Positions 49,413-58,866 of a stretch of 64,000 bases of DNA are shown piece after piece. The DNA is taken from positions 4,011,501 to 4,075,500 of the forward strand of contig NZ_CP130630.1 of NCBI RefSeq assembly GCF_030551255.1, given 5' to 3'. How positions within the stretch are numbered: position 1 is the stretch's first letter; each line of letters starts with the position of its first letter. The notes under the pieces are model-generated. The model was given only the letters and a program-made list of their open reading frames with translations, made no database searches and was not told where the DNA came from. Position numbers and translations under genes: made by a program. The DNA is from Streptomyces sp. NL15-2K. Its GTDB lineage: Bacteria > Actinomycetota > Actinomycetes > Streptomycetales > Streptomycetaceae.

Positions 49413-50330
49413 ATGACAATCGCTCCCGAGACACCCGCAACACCCTTACCCCTGACGTTCCTTGAGCTGGAGATCACCGGCCGCTGTCAGCTCACGTGCG
49501 CGTCGCACTGCTACGCCCAGGCCGGGCCGACGAAGGACCATGGCACCATGACCGCCGAGGACTGGCGGCGCGTCATCGACGAGGCCGCTGAGCTCGGCGT
49601 GAAAACGGTGCAGTTCATCGGCGGCGAGCCGACATTGCACCCGGAGTTCACGGAGCTCGTCGAGCACGCCCTGAGCGTCGGCCTGCGGGTCCAGGTGTTC
49701 AGCAACCTGTACCGGGTGCGCGCGGAGCACTGGGAGCTGTTCTCTCACCCGCGCTTGACCCTGGGCACGTCGTACTACTCCGACGACCCCGACGAGCACG
49801 ACCAGATCACCGGCCGGAAGGGCTCCCACGACTCCACCCGCGCCAACATCATCGAGGCCGTACGCCGCGGCATTCACGTGAAGGTCGGCATCATCCACAT
49901 GCGCGAGGGGCAGCGCTCCGAGGAGGCCCGCGCCGAGATGGCAACGTTGGGGGTAGCCCGGGTGCACGTCGACCGCGTGCGCGGCGTCGGCAACGCCGCG
50001 ACGACACAGATCCCATCCACATCCCAGCTGTGCGGGCGGTGCGCGGACGGGAAAGCCGCGATCCTGCCCGACGGGAAGGTTGCCCCCTGCGTGCTGGGCC
50101 GGTTCCTGCCCGCCGGTGACGTCAAGTCCGGGTCGCTGGCGGAGGTGTTCGCCGCGCCGCAGTGGGCGCAGGTCGCCGCCAGCATCCCGCGGGTCCGCCG
50201 TCGCGGATGCACGCCGGACGAAGACTCCTGCATGCCCTCGCCCGGCAAGGCCCACAGCTGCAACCCTGATCAGGACGGCTCCGACTGTTCCCCCGCCGAG
50301 ACCCCGGCCTGTGAGCCGGCGTACGACTAG
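49413..50330 (+). CDS. Radical SAM enzyme with CX3CX3C motif and Cys-rich tail
   Basis: A 305-aa radical SAM protein. The cluster motif is Cys25-X3-Cys29-X3-Cys33 (GRCQLTCASHCYAQAG), one residue longer than the usual CX3CX2C. The SAM-binding GGEP is intact in FIGGEPTLHP. A SPASM-like C-terminal region has LCGRCADGKAAILPDGKVAP, CVLG, and a tail with six more cysteines (GCTPDEDSC, HSCNPDQDGSDC, ACEP), which could ligate auxiliary clusters or be an attached substrate. Codon 12 is TTA (49446-49448), so bldA control is likely. GGAGGA lies upstream of ATG 49413. The methyltransferase follows after 13 nt. A peptide-modifying role is the best guess. Confidence 0.8.
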   Translation: MTIAPETPATPLPLTFLELEITGRCQLTCASHCYAQAGPTKDHGTMTAEDWRRVIDEAAELGVKTVQFIGGEPTLHPEFTELVEHALSVGLRVQVFSNLYRVRAEHWELFSHPRLTLGTSYYSDDPDEHDQITGRKGSHDSTRANIIEAVRRGIHVKVGIIHMREGQRSEEARAEMATLGVARVHVDRVRGVGNAATTQIPSTSQLCGRCADGKAAILPDGKVAPCVLGRFLPAGDVKSGSLAEVFAAPQWAQVAASIPRVRRRGCTPDEDSCMPSPGKAHSCNPDQDGSDCSPAETPACEPAYD

Positions 50331-50343
50331 GAGGCGCACCCGG

Positions 50344-51477
50344 ATGGATTGGGAGACGCACGCGCGGCGCCTGGCGGCCGACGTGGTCCGGCCTGAGTCG
50401 CGCTGGTACGAGCCGCTCGCCACCACGCCGCGGCACGTGTTCGTGCCCCGCTGGTGGGCGCGCGACGATCAGGGGTGGGAGCTGCGCGACGGCCTGACCG
50501 ATCCCGAAGCGTGGATGCAAACGGCCTACGCGGATCGGACGCTCGTGACCCGTATCGGCTCCGCGCACGCCGACCACGCTGACCCTGGCGCCACGATCGC
50601 GATGGGGAAACCCACGTCATCGTCGACGCTGCCGGGCCTGGTGGTGACCATGTATCGGCACGCGATGATCGCCGACGATTCCCGAGTGTTGGTGACGACC
50701 GGCACCGGCTACGGCACCGCGCTGCTCTGCCGGCGACTCGGCGACGAGCGGCTGACGAGCGTGGACATAGACCCGCACCTGGTCAAGGTCGCGGGTGAAC
50801 GGCTCGACTCCATCGGGCTGCACCCGCACACGGCCGTGGTCGACATCACCGGGGACCTGCCGGGGGCGTACGACCGGATCGTGTCCACGGTGTCCGTACG
50901 GCCCGTGCCGGCCTCGTGGCTGGCCGCCCTGCGGCCTGGCGGACGGCTCGTGACCACCCTCGCCGGAACCGGGCTGATCGTCACCGCGGACAAGACCGAG
51001 GACGGCGGCGCCGTGGGCCGCGTCGAGCCCGACGCGGCCGGGTTCATGCGCACCCGCCACGGCGACGACTACGAGCGACCAACGGATGAGCTGTGGGAGC
51101 GGGTGAAGCGGGCTGACGGTGAGCACGCGAGCACGAGCCGGTATCCGCTGCTTTACGTGCCGGACTCGTGGGAGGTGATGTCGATGCTCGAACTCCTCGT
51201 GCCCGGCATCGACCACCGTATGGCGGTCGACGGCGACGAACGAACCGTGTGGATGCTGCACCCTGACGGCTCCTGGGCCCGCGCCACCGCGGCCGGGTTC
51301 CTCGACTCGCCGACGGTGCACCAGGGCGGCCCCCGCCGCCTGTGGGATGAGCTGGAGCGGATCCGTCACCGGCTCAACCGCGAGGGCGGATTGCCGGTGT
51401 ACGGGGCGCGGGTCCGGATCACCCCGGACGGCACTCTCACCCTCAGGCGCGGAGGCTGGTCGGTGACCGTGGACTGA
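50344..51477 (+). CDS. PIMT-like methyltransferase (peptide maturase type)
   Basis: A 377-aa methyltransferase related to protein-L-isoaspartate O-methyltransferases and to the methyltransferases of ATP-grasp peptide maturation systems. The N-terminal pattern is PLATTPRHVFVPRWWARDDQ, with the PIMT-type STLPGLVVTMYRHAMI segment. The SAM site is VLVTTGTGYGTALLCRRLGD and DIDPHLVKVAGERL. A C-terminal extension of about 150 residues (WEVMSMLELLVPGIDHRMAV) is family-specific. AGGAGG lies 7 nt before ATG 50344. There is no ATP-grasp gene in this locus. Its 3' half is duplicated as a pseudogene at 45096. Confidence 0.82.
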   Translation: MDWETHARRLAADVVRPESRWYEPLATTPRHVFVPRWWARDDQGWELRDGLTDPEAWMQTAYADRTLVTRIGSAHADHADPGATIAMGKPTSSSTLPGLVVTMYRHAMIADDSRVLVTTGTGYGTALLCRRLGDERLTSVDIDPHLVKVAGERLDSIGLHPHTAVVDITGDLPGAYDRIVSTVSVRPVPASWLAALRPGGRLVTTLAGTGLIVTADKTEDGGAVGRVEPDAAGFMRTRHGDDYERPTDELWERVKRADGEHASTSRYPLLYVPDSWEVMSMLELLVPGIDHRMAVDGDERTVWMLHPDGSWARATAAGFLDSPTVHQGGPRRLWDELERIRHRLNREGGLPVYGARVRITPDGTLTLRRGGWSVTVD

Positions 51478-51584
51478 CCGCCGAGACTCCCCAGGTGCAC
51501 CAGGGCGGCCCCCGCCGCCAAGCCGTCCCACGGAGTGAAATCGCCCGTGGCGCGGACGACTTCACTCGCCGGGTTGGCCGACCG

Positions 51585-53087
<1,503 letters not shown>

Positions 53088-53101
53088 GACCGAGTGCTCC
53101 T

Positions 53102-55012
53102 TCACAGATGGCGGCGTCGGGTAGAGACGTGCCGTTCGTACAGCTCACGGGCCTTGACCGCGGACGCGCGGGTCGCGGTTTCGGCCACAGGTACATCCCA
53201 CCAGGCTTGCGCCGGAGGCGCGCCCGACACTGTGTCTGCGGTTTCGGTCTCCACGTAGACACATGTGGGAGTGTCCGCGGCCCGCGCCTCGGCGAGGGCG
53301 GCGCGGAGGTCTCGTACGGTCTTCGCGCGCAGCACGCGCATACCGAGGCTGGCCGCGTTCGCGGCGAGGTCGACGGGGAGCGGGGCGCCCGAGAACGTCC
53401 CGTCGTCGAGGCGGTGGCGATAGGCGGTGCCGAAGCGCTCGGCGCCGGTCTCCTCCGACAGGCCGCCGATGGAGGCGTAGCCGTGGTTCTGCACGAGCAG
53501 GATCTTGATCGCGATCCCCTCCTGCACGGCCGTGACGATCTCCGTCGGCATCATCAGATAGGTGCCGTCGCCGACCAGCGCCCAGACGTTGCGCTCGGGA
53601 GCGGCCATCTTCACGCCGATCGCGGCCGGGATCTCGTAGCCCATGCAGGAGTAGCCGTACTCCAGGTGGTACTGGTCCCGGGAGCGCGCCCGCCACATCT
53701 TGTGCAGGTCGCCGGGGAGCGAACCGGCCGCGTTGATGATCACATCGGACTCGTCGACGAGGGCGTCCAGGGCGCCGAGGACCTGCGGCTGCGTCGGCCG
53801 TACGTCCGGCTCCTCGGCCTCGTAGCAGGCCTCGACGCGCTGCTCCCAGCGCTCCTTGTCGAGGCTGTACTCGGCGACGTACGCGTCCGTGACCCGGTGC
53901 GCGTGCATTCCCAGGGACTGGGTCAGCTCCGCCAGGGTGTTGCGGGCGTCCGCGACCAGCGGCAGTCCGGCGAGCTTGTGGCTGTCGTACGGGGCGGTGT
54001 TGAGGTTGAGGAAGCGGACGCCGTCGCCCGTGAACAGCGTGCCGGAGGCGGTGGTGAAGTCGGTGTACCGCGTGCCGACGCCGATCACCAGGTCGGCCTG
54101 GCGGGCGAGTTCGTTGGCGGTGGCCGTGCCGGTGTGGCCGACGCCGCCGACGTCCTGGGGGTGGTCGTGGCGCAGGGAGCCCTTGCCGGCCTGGGTGGAG
54201 GCGACCGGGATGCCGGTGGCCCCGGCGAACTCGGCGAGGGCTTCCTCGGCGCGGCTGTGGTGGACGCCGCCGCCGGCGATGAGCAGCGGGCGGTGGGCGG
54301 CCCGGATCGCCCGGACCGCATCGGCGAGTTCGGTCGGGTCGGCGCCCGGGCGTCGTACGACCCAGGTGCGCTCGGCGAAGAACTCCTCCGGCCAGTCGTA
54401 CGCCTCGGCCTGCACGTCCTGCGGGAGGGCGAGGGTCACCGCGCCCGTCTCCACCGGGTCGGTGAGCACCCGCATGGCTTGCAGGGCCGCCGGGATCAGG
54501 GCCTGAGGGCGCATGATCCGGTCGAAGTACCTCGACACCGGGCGCAGGCTGTCGTTGACGGACACATCGCCCGCGTAGGGCACTTCGAGCTGCTGGAGGA
54601 CCGGGTCGGCGACGCGGGTGGCGAAGATGTCGCCCGGGAGGAGCAGGACCGGGAGGTGGTTGACGGTCGCGAGGGCGGCGCCGGTGACCAGGTTGGTGGC
54701 GCCCGGGCCGATGGAGGTCGTCACCGCGTGGGTGGACAGCCGGTTGGACTGGCGGGCGTACCCGACGGCCGCGTGCACCATGGACTGCTCGTTGCGGCCC
54801 TGGTGGTACGGCATGTCGTCGGCGTACTCGAGCAGCGCCTGGCCGAGCCCGGCGACGTTCCCGTGGCCGAAGATGCCCCAGGTCGCGCCGATCAGCCGCT
54901 GCCGTACCCCGTCCCGCTCCGAGTACTGGGCGGACAGGAAGCGGACGAGCGCCTGCGCGACCGTGAGCCTCGTCGTCGAGGTCGTCGAGGTCGTCGAGGT
55001 CGTCGGAGTCAT
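53102..55012 (-). CDS. iolD: 3D-(3,5/4)-trihydroxycyclohexane-1,2-dione hydrolase
   Basis: A ThDP-dependent enzyme of 636 aa that opens the ring of the dione formed from scyllo-inosose, giving 5-deoxy-D-glucuronate. Conserved parts are RLTVAQALVRFLSAQYSERD, WGIFGHGNVAGLGQALLEY (the IolD start), the cofactor Glu in HAAVGYAR region, and the ThDP motif LVGDGTYLMMPTEIVTAVQE with Asn in LVQNHGYASIGGLS. The first 14 residues (TPTTSTTSTTSTT) come from a 9-bp repeat, CTCGACGAC on the plus strand, and are probably dispensable. The start overlaps the iolB stop. Confidence 0.95.
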   Translation of the reverse strand: MTPTTSTTSTTSTTRLTVAQALVRFLSAQYSERDGVRQRLIGATWGIFGHGNVAGLGQALLEYADDMPYHQGRNEQSMVHAAVGYARQSNRLSTHAVTTSIGPGATNLVTGAALATVNHLPVLLLPGDIFATRVADPVLQQLEVPYAGDVSVNDSLRPVSRYFDRIMRPQALIPAALQAMRVLTDPVETGAVTLALPQDVQAEAYDWPEEFFAERTWVVRRPGADPTELADAVRAIRAAHRPLLIAGGGVHHSRAEEALAEFAGATGIPVASTQAGKGSLRHDHPQDVGGVGHTGTATANELARQADLVIGVGTRYTDFTTASGTLFTGDGVRFLNLNTAPYDSHKLAGLPLVADARNTLAELTQSLGMHAHRVTDAYVAEYSLDKERWEQRVEACYEAEEPDVRPTQPQVLGALDALVDESDVIINAAGSLPGDLHKMWRARSRDQYHLEYGYSCMGYEIPAAIGVKMAAPERNVWALVGDGTYLMMPTEIVTAVQEGIAIKILLVQNHGYASIGGLSEETGAERFGTAYRHRLDDGTFSGAPLPVDLAANAASLGMRVLRAKTVRDLRAALAEARAADTPTCVYVETETADTVSGAPPAQAWWDVPVAETATRASAVKARELYERHVSTRRRHL

Positions 55013-55833
55013 CTGTACCCCCCTGTGCTTTCAACGTGGGCCGGGTGGAAGCAGATCCGCCACTCCCGAGTCTCACCCGGTCCCGCCATGACGTTCAGGT
55101 AGTACATGTCGTGGCCGGGCTGGGCGATCGACGGGCCGTGCCATCCGTCGGGGACGAGGACGGCGTCGCCGGATCGGACCTCCGCGAGGACGTCCGATCC
55201 GCCCTCACGCGAAGGGGATACGCGCTGATAGCCGAACCCGTTCGGGCCGTCGATCTCGAAGTAGTAGATCTCCTCCAGCTCCGCTTCCTCGCCCGGCCGG
55301 TGCTCGTCGTGCTTGTGCGGCGGGTACGAGGACCAGTTGCCGCCGGGCGTGATCACCTCGACCGCGATCAGCTTGTCGCAGTCGAAGGCGTCGGCCGAGG
55401 CGAAGTTGCGGACGTGGCGCGTGCAGGTGCCGCTGCCGCGCTCTTCCACGGGGACCTCCGGCGCGGGGCCGTAGCGGGCGGGGAGTCGTCGCTCGCACTT
55501 CGCTCCTGCCAAAGCAAAGCGGCCTCCCGCGCCGGAGGCGATCTGTGCCCGGGCGTCACGGGGCACGTACGCGAAGTCGGTGACTCCGCTGAACACGCTG
55601 TCCCGGCCCGAGAGTTGGAACTCTTCACCCTCTGCTTGCACGGTACATCCGCCTTGCAGCGGCAGCACGATCCACTCACTGTCCCCGGTGGTGAACGTGT
55701 GTGTGCCGCCCGGCTCCAGTTCGACGATCCGCAGGCTGCTGTGGATCCAGCCGGCCCGCTTGGGGTCGATGTCGACGGAGTACTGGGCGCCCGTCGTGGC
55801 GCCCTTCGCGACGTAGAGGTCGTTGCTCGTCAT
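55009..55833 (-). CDS. iolB: 5-deoxy-glucuronate isomerase
   Basis: A cupin enzyme of 274 aa (KduI/IolB family) that turns 5-deoxy-D-glucuronate into 2-deoxy-5-keto-D-gluconate. Landmarks are GWIHSSLRIVELEPGGTHTF, the metal site NWSSYPPHKHDEH, LEEIYYFEIDGPNGFGYQRV and PDGWHGPSIAQPGHDMYYLN. The 4-nt overlap with iolD and 8-nt gap from the aldolase gene place it in the operon. All expected His and Glu metal ligands appear present. Confidence 0.95.
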   Translation of the reverse strand: MTSNDLYVAKGATTGAQYSVDIDPKRAGWIHSSLRIVELEPGGTHTFTTGDSEWIVLPLQGGCTVQAEGEEFQLSGRDSVFSGVTDFAYVPRDARAQIASGAGGRFALAGAKCERRLPARYGPAPEVPVEERGSGTCTRHVRNFASADAFDCDKLIAVEVITPGGNWSSYPPHKHDEHRPGEEAELEEIYYFEIDGPNGFGYQRVSPSREGGSDVLAEVRSGDAVLVPDGWHGPSIAQPGHDMYYLNVMAGPGETREWRICFHPAHVESTGGYR

Positions 55834-55840
55834 GCGGCCC

Positions 55841-56722
55841 TCACAGCAGTCCTACGGCGGTGTCCACGGCGGCGGCCACGTCGCCGTCCGCCGGGTACAG
55901 CAGCGAACGGCCGACCACCAGGCCCTGGACGGTGGGCAGTTGCAGGGCGCCGCGCCACTTCTCGTACGCGCCGTCCTGGTCGTCGCCGACCTCGCCGCCG
56001 AGGAGGACGGCGGGCAGCGTGGAGGTCGCCATGACCTCGGCCATGTCGTCGGGGTTCTCGGTGACCGGCACCTTCAGCCAGGTGTAGGCCGAAGTACCGC
56101 CCAGGCCGGAGGCGATGGCGATCGACTTGGTGACGGCCTCGGCGGAGAGGTCGTTGCGGAGCTTTCCCTCGGGGGAACGGCGGCTGATGAACGGCTCGAC
56201 GAATATGGGCAGTCGGCGGGCGGCCATGTCGTCGATGGCGCGGGCCGTGGACTCCAGGGTGGTGAGGGAGCCCGGGTCGTCGTAGTCGATCCGCAGCAGC
56301 AGCTTGCCCGCGTCGAAGCCGAGGCGCTCGATGTCCTCGGGGCGGTGGCCGGTGAAGCGGTCGTCGAGCTCGAAGCTGGCGCCCTGGAGGCCGCCGCGGT
56401 TCATCGAGCCCATGACGACCTTGCCGTCGAGAGCGCCGAGCAGGAGCAGGTCGTCGAGGATGTCGGCGGTGGCGAGGACGCCGTCCACGCCGGGGCGGGA
56501 CAGGGCCAGGCAGAGGCGTTCGAGCAGGTCGGCACGGTTGGCCATGGCGAACTTGCGGTCGCCGACACCGAGGGCGCCGCGGGCCGGGTGGTCGGCCGCG
56601 ACGATCATCAGGCGACCGTCGTCGTTGAGCAGCGGCCGGCGCGTGCGGCGGGCGGCGGCCTCCGCGACGGCCTCGGGCCGGTGGGTACGGGTGCGGACGA
56701 GTTCCGCGATGTCGACGGTCAC
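55841..56722 (-). CDS. Inositol-operon (beta/alpha)8 aldolase (Cgl0158/LacD-like)
   Basis: A 293-aa TIM-barrel protein from GTG 56722, overlapping the iolC stop (GTGA). Motifs are RLMIVAADHPARGALGVGDR at the start of the barrel, GVLATADILDDLLLLG, RIDYDDPGSLTTLE and YTWLKVPVTE with a candidate Schiff-base lysine, then VLLGGEVGDDQDG. This is the aldolase-like protein of actinobacterial inositol clusters and probably cleaves 2-deoxy-5-keto-gluconate 6-phosphate, replacing IolJ. Role inferred from the operon. Confidence 0.82.
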   Translation of the reverse strand: MTVDIAELVRTRTHRPEAVAEAAARRTRRPLLNDDGRLMIVAADHPARGALGVGDRKFAMANRADLLERLCLALSRPGVDGVLATADILDDLLLLGALDGKVVMGSMNRGGLQGASFELDDRFTGHRPEDIERLGFDAGKLLLRIDYDDPGSLTTLESTARAIDDMAARRLPIFVEPFISRRSPEGKLRNDLSAEAVTKSIAIASGLGGTSAYTWLKVPVTENPDDMAEVMATSTLPAVLLGGEVGDDQDGAYEKWRGALQLPTVQGLVVGRSLLYPADGDVAAAVDTAVGLL

Positions 56723-57669
56723 CGTACGGCCCCTGCCGCGAGCGCCGCTTCGACTTCGTCCGGGGTCGGCATCGCGGAGGAGCACTCCAGGCGGGAGGCG
56801 ACGATGGCGCCGGCCGCGTTGGCGTGCCGCATGATCTTCTCCAGGTCCCAGCCTTCGAGCAGGCCGTGGCAGAGGGATCCGCCGAAGGCGTCGCCGGCGC
56901 CGAGGCCGTTGAGGACGTTCACCGGGAGCGGGGGGACTTCGGCCGACTCGCCCTTGTCGTTGACGGCGAGGACGCCCTTGGGGCCCTGCTTGACGACGGC
57001 GAGTTCGACGCCGGCGTCCAGGAGCGCGCGGGCGGCGGCGTGCGGCTCGCGCACCCCGGTGGCGACCTCCACCTCGTCGAGATTGCCGACGGCGACCGTG
57101 GTGTGCTTCAGGGCCTCGGTGTAGAAGGGGCGGGCCGAGGCGGGGTCCTTCCAGAACATCGGGCGCCAGTCGAGGTCGAAGACCGTGGTGCCGGCCTTGG
57201 CCCGGTGGGCCAGGGCGGCGAGGGTCGCCGTACGGCTGGGCTCCTCGCTCAGGCCGGTGCCGGTCACCCAGAAGATGCGGGCCTCGCGGAGTGCGTCCAG
57301 GTCGAGCTCGTGGGCGTCGATCTCCAGGTCGGGCGCCTTGGGCTGCCGGTAGAAGTACAGCGGGAAGTCGTCCGGCGGGAAGACCTCGCAGAAGGTGACC
57401 GGGGTCGGCAGTCCGGCGACCGGGGTGACCCAGCGGTCGTCGACGCCGAAGTCGCGCAGGGCCTCGTGGAGGTACTCGCCGAACGGGTCGTCGCCGGTGC
57501 GCGTGATCACCGCGGTGCGCCGTCCCAGACGGGCCGCTGCGACCGCCACGTTCGTGGCCGATCCGCCGAGGAACTTGCCGAAGGACGACACCTGTGGCAA
57601 GGGGACGCCCGTCTGCAGCGGATAGAGGTCCACTCCGATCCGCCCCATGGTGATCACGTCGTACGCCAT
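56719..57669 (-). CDS. iolC: 5-dehydro-2-deoxygluconokinase (PfkB family)
   Basis: A ribokinase-fold kinase of 316 aa that phosphorylates 2-deoxy-5-keto-D-gluconate. PfkB signature 1 is FGKFLGGSATNVAVAAARLG; signature 2 is VLNGLGAGDAFGGSLCHGLL with the catalytic Asp. The substrate-specific MGRIGVDLYPLQTGVPL is typical of IolC. I use ATG 57669 (MAYDVITMG) rather than 57696. It is the first gene of the operon, divergent from the IolE-like gene. Confidence 0.95.
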   Translation of the reverse strand: MAYDVITMGRIGVDLYPLQTGVPLPQVSSFGKFLGGSATNVAVAAARLGRRTAVITRTGDDPFGEYLHEALRDFGVDDRWVTPVAGLPTPVTFCEVFPPDDFPLYFYRQPKAPDLEIDAHELDLDALREARIFWVTGTGLSEEPSRTATLAALAHRAKAGTTVFDLDWRPMFWKDPASARPFYTEALKHTTVAVGNLDEVEVATGVREPHAAARALLDAGVELAVVKQGPKGVLAVNDKGESAEVPPLPVNVLNGLGAGDAFGGSLCHGLLEGWDLEKIMRHANAAGAIVASRLECSSAMPTPDEVEAALAAGAVR

Positions 57670-57794
57670 CGAGTTCCCTTCGTATCGGCTCTCCACGGCT
57701 TTCTAGCCCCGCACAGGGAGTCCTGTCAATGCTTTGTCCAGACATTCGGACCAGGCCTTGACAGCCTCGCCCGGGGAACCGCACGCTGGCGGCC
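57670..57794. promoter_or_regulatory. Divergent iol promoter region with inverted repeat
   Basis: TTGACA occurs on both strands (minus, about 57722-57727; plus, about 57757-57762), reasonable -35 elements for the two directions. Between them GTCCAGACATTCGGAC (57739-57754) is a 4+4 inverted repeat with an 8-nt centre, in the place expected for an operator. No regulator gene is adjacent. Confidence 0.5.
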
Positions 57795-58721
57795 ATGACG
57801 TCGTTGTCACCTCAGCCCTCAGTTTCCGGTCTCTCGCGTATCCGTGTCGGATCGGCACCCGATTCCTGGGGCGTCTGGTTCCCGGACGATCCTCAGCAGG
57901 TCCCGTGGCAGCGCTTCCTCGACGAGGTCGCCTCCTCCGGCTACGAGTGGATCGAGCTGGGGCCGTACGGATACCTGCCGACCGATCCCGCCCTCCTCGC
58001 CGAGGAGACCACGCGACGTGGCCTGAAAGTGTCGGCGGGCACCGTCTTCACGGGCCTGCACCACGGCGAGGCGGTCTGGGAGAAGACCTGGGCGCACGTC
58101 GCGGACAACGCGGCCCTGGCCCAGGCGATGGGCGCGTCCCACCTGGTGGTCATCCCGTCCTTCTGGCGCGACGACAAGACCGGTGACGTCCTCGAACCGG
58201 ACACGCTCACGCCCGAACAGTGGCGGAACCTCACCTCCCTGACCGAGCGCCTGGGCAAGGAGGTGCGGGAGCGCTACGGCCTCCAGATCGTCGTCCACCC
58301 GCACGCCGACACCCACATCGACAGCGAGGACAACGTCGTCCGCTTCCTCGACGGGACGGACTCGGCGGTGGTGTCGCTGTGCCTGGACACCGGGCACTAC
58401 GCCTACTGCGGCGGCGACAGCGTCAAGCTCATCGAGACCTACGGCGAGCGGATCGGGTACCTGCACCTCAAGCAGGTCGACCCGGAGATCCTGGCCGATG
58501 TGCGGGCCAACGAGGTCCCGTTCGGGCCGGCGGTCGCCCGCGGTGTGATGTGCGAGCCGCCCGCCGGGGTGCCGGCGCTGGGGCCGGTACTGGATGCGGC
58601 GCAGAAGCTGGACGTCGACCTGTTCGCGATCGTCGAGCAGGACATGTACCCGTGCGAGCCGGACACTCCGTTGCCGATCGCCCAGCGGACGCGGGCGTTT
58701 TTGAGGTCGTGCGGGGCGTAG
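57795..58721 (+). CDS. IolE/IolH-like sugar isomerase/dehydratase (TIM barrel)
   Basis: A 308-aa protein of the xylose-isomerase-like TIM-barrel superfamily. RVGSAPDSWGVWFPDDPQQV, GYEWIELGPYGYLP, IVVHPHADTHIDSEDNV and LCLDTGHYAYCGGDSVKLI carry the metal-binding Glu, His and Asp pattern of inosose dehydratase and relatives. It could be the IolE step (2-keto-myo-inositol dehydration) or IolH. ATG 57795 has a weak ribosome-binding site. It is divergent from and probably co-regulated with iolC. No inositol dehydrogenase (IolG) or transporter is in the window. Confidence 0.85.
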   Translation: MTSLSPQPSVSGLSRIRVGSAPDSWGVWFPDDPQQVPWQRFLDEVASSGYEWIELGPYGYLPTDPALLAEETTRRGLKVSAGTVFTGLHHGEAVWEKTWAHVADNAALAQAMGASHLVVIPSFWRDDKTGDVLEPDTLTPEQWRNLTSLTERLGKEVRERYGLQIVVHPHADTHIDSEDNVVRFLDGTDSAVVSLCLDTGHYAYCGGDSVKLIETYGERIGYLHLKQVDPEILADVRANEVPFGPAVARGVMCEPPAGVPALGPVLDAAQKLDVDLFAIVEQDMYPCEPDTPLPIAQRTRAFLRSCGA

Positions 58722-58779
58722 CCCTCCGGGGGTGGGACGGGGCGCCTATTGGGGTGCGGGGTTCCGTTTTTGGGCGAGT

Positions 58780-58852
58780 GCGGGTTGTCTGTGGCTTGTC
58801 GCGCCCACGCGGCGGAGCCGCATATTGACACTGGCCCGCGCCCCTAGGGCGT
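58780..58852 (+). repeat. Streptomycete extragenic repeat
   Basis: Contains TTGTCGCGCCCACGCGGCGG followed by AGCCGCATATTGACACTGGC and CCGCGCCCCTAGGG. I know very similar sequence as a common 3'-flanking repeat in Streptomyces genomes. It lies between the IolE-like and AraC-type genes; a GCGGCGGAGCCGC hairpin is included and may terminate transcription. Confidence 0.5.
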
Positions 58853-58866
58853 TGCAGCATGGGTGG

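Noticed and set aside
54960..55012. CTCGACGAC microsatellite as a regulatory repeat
   Set aside because: It is only about three units within the first codons of iolD and simply encodes a Ser/Thr-rich N-terminus; no regulatory context seen.
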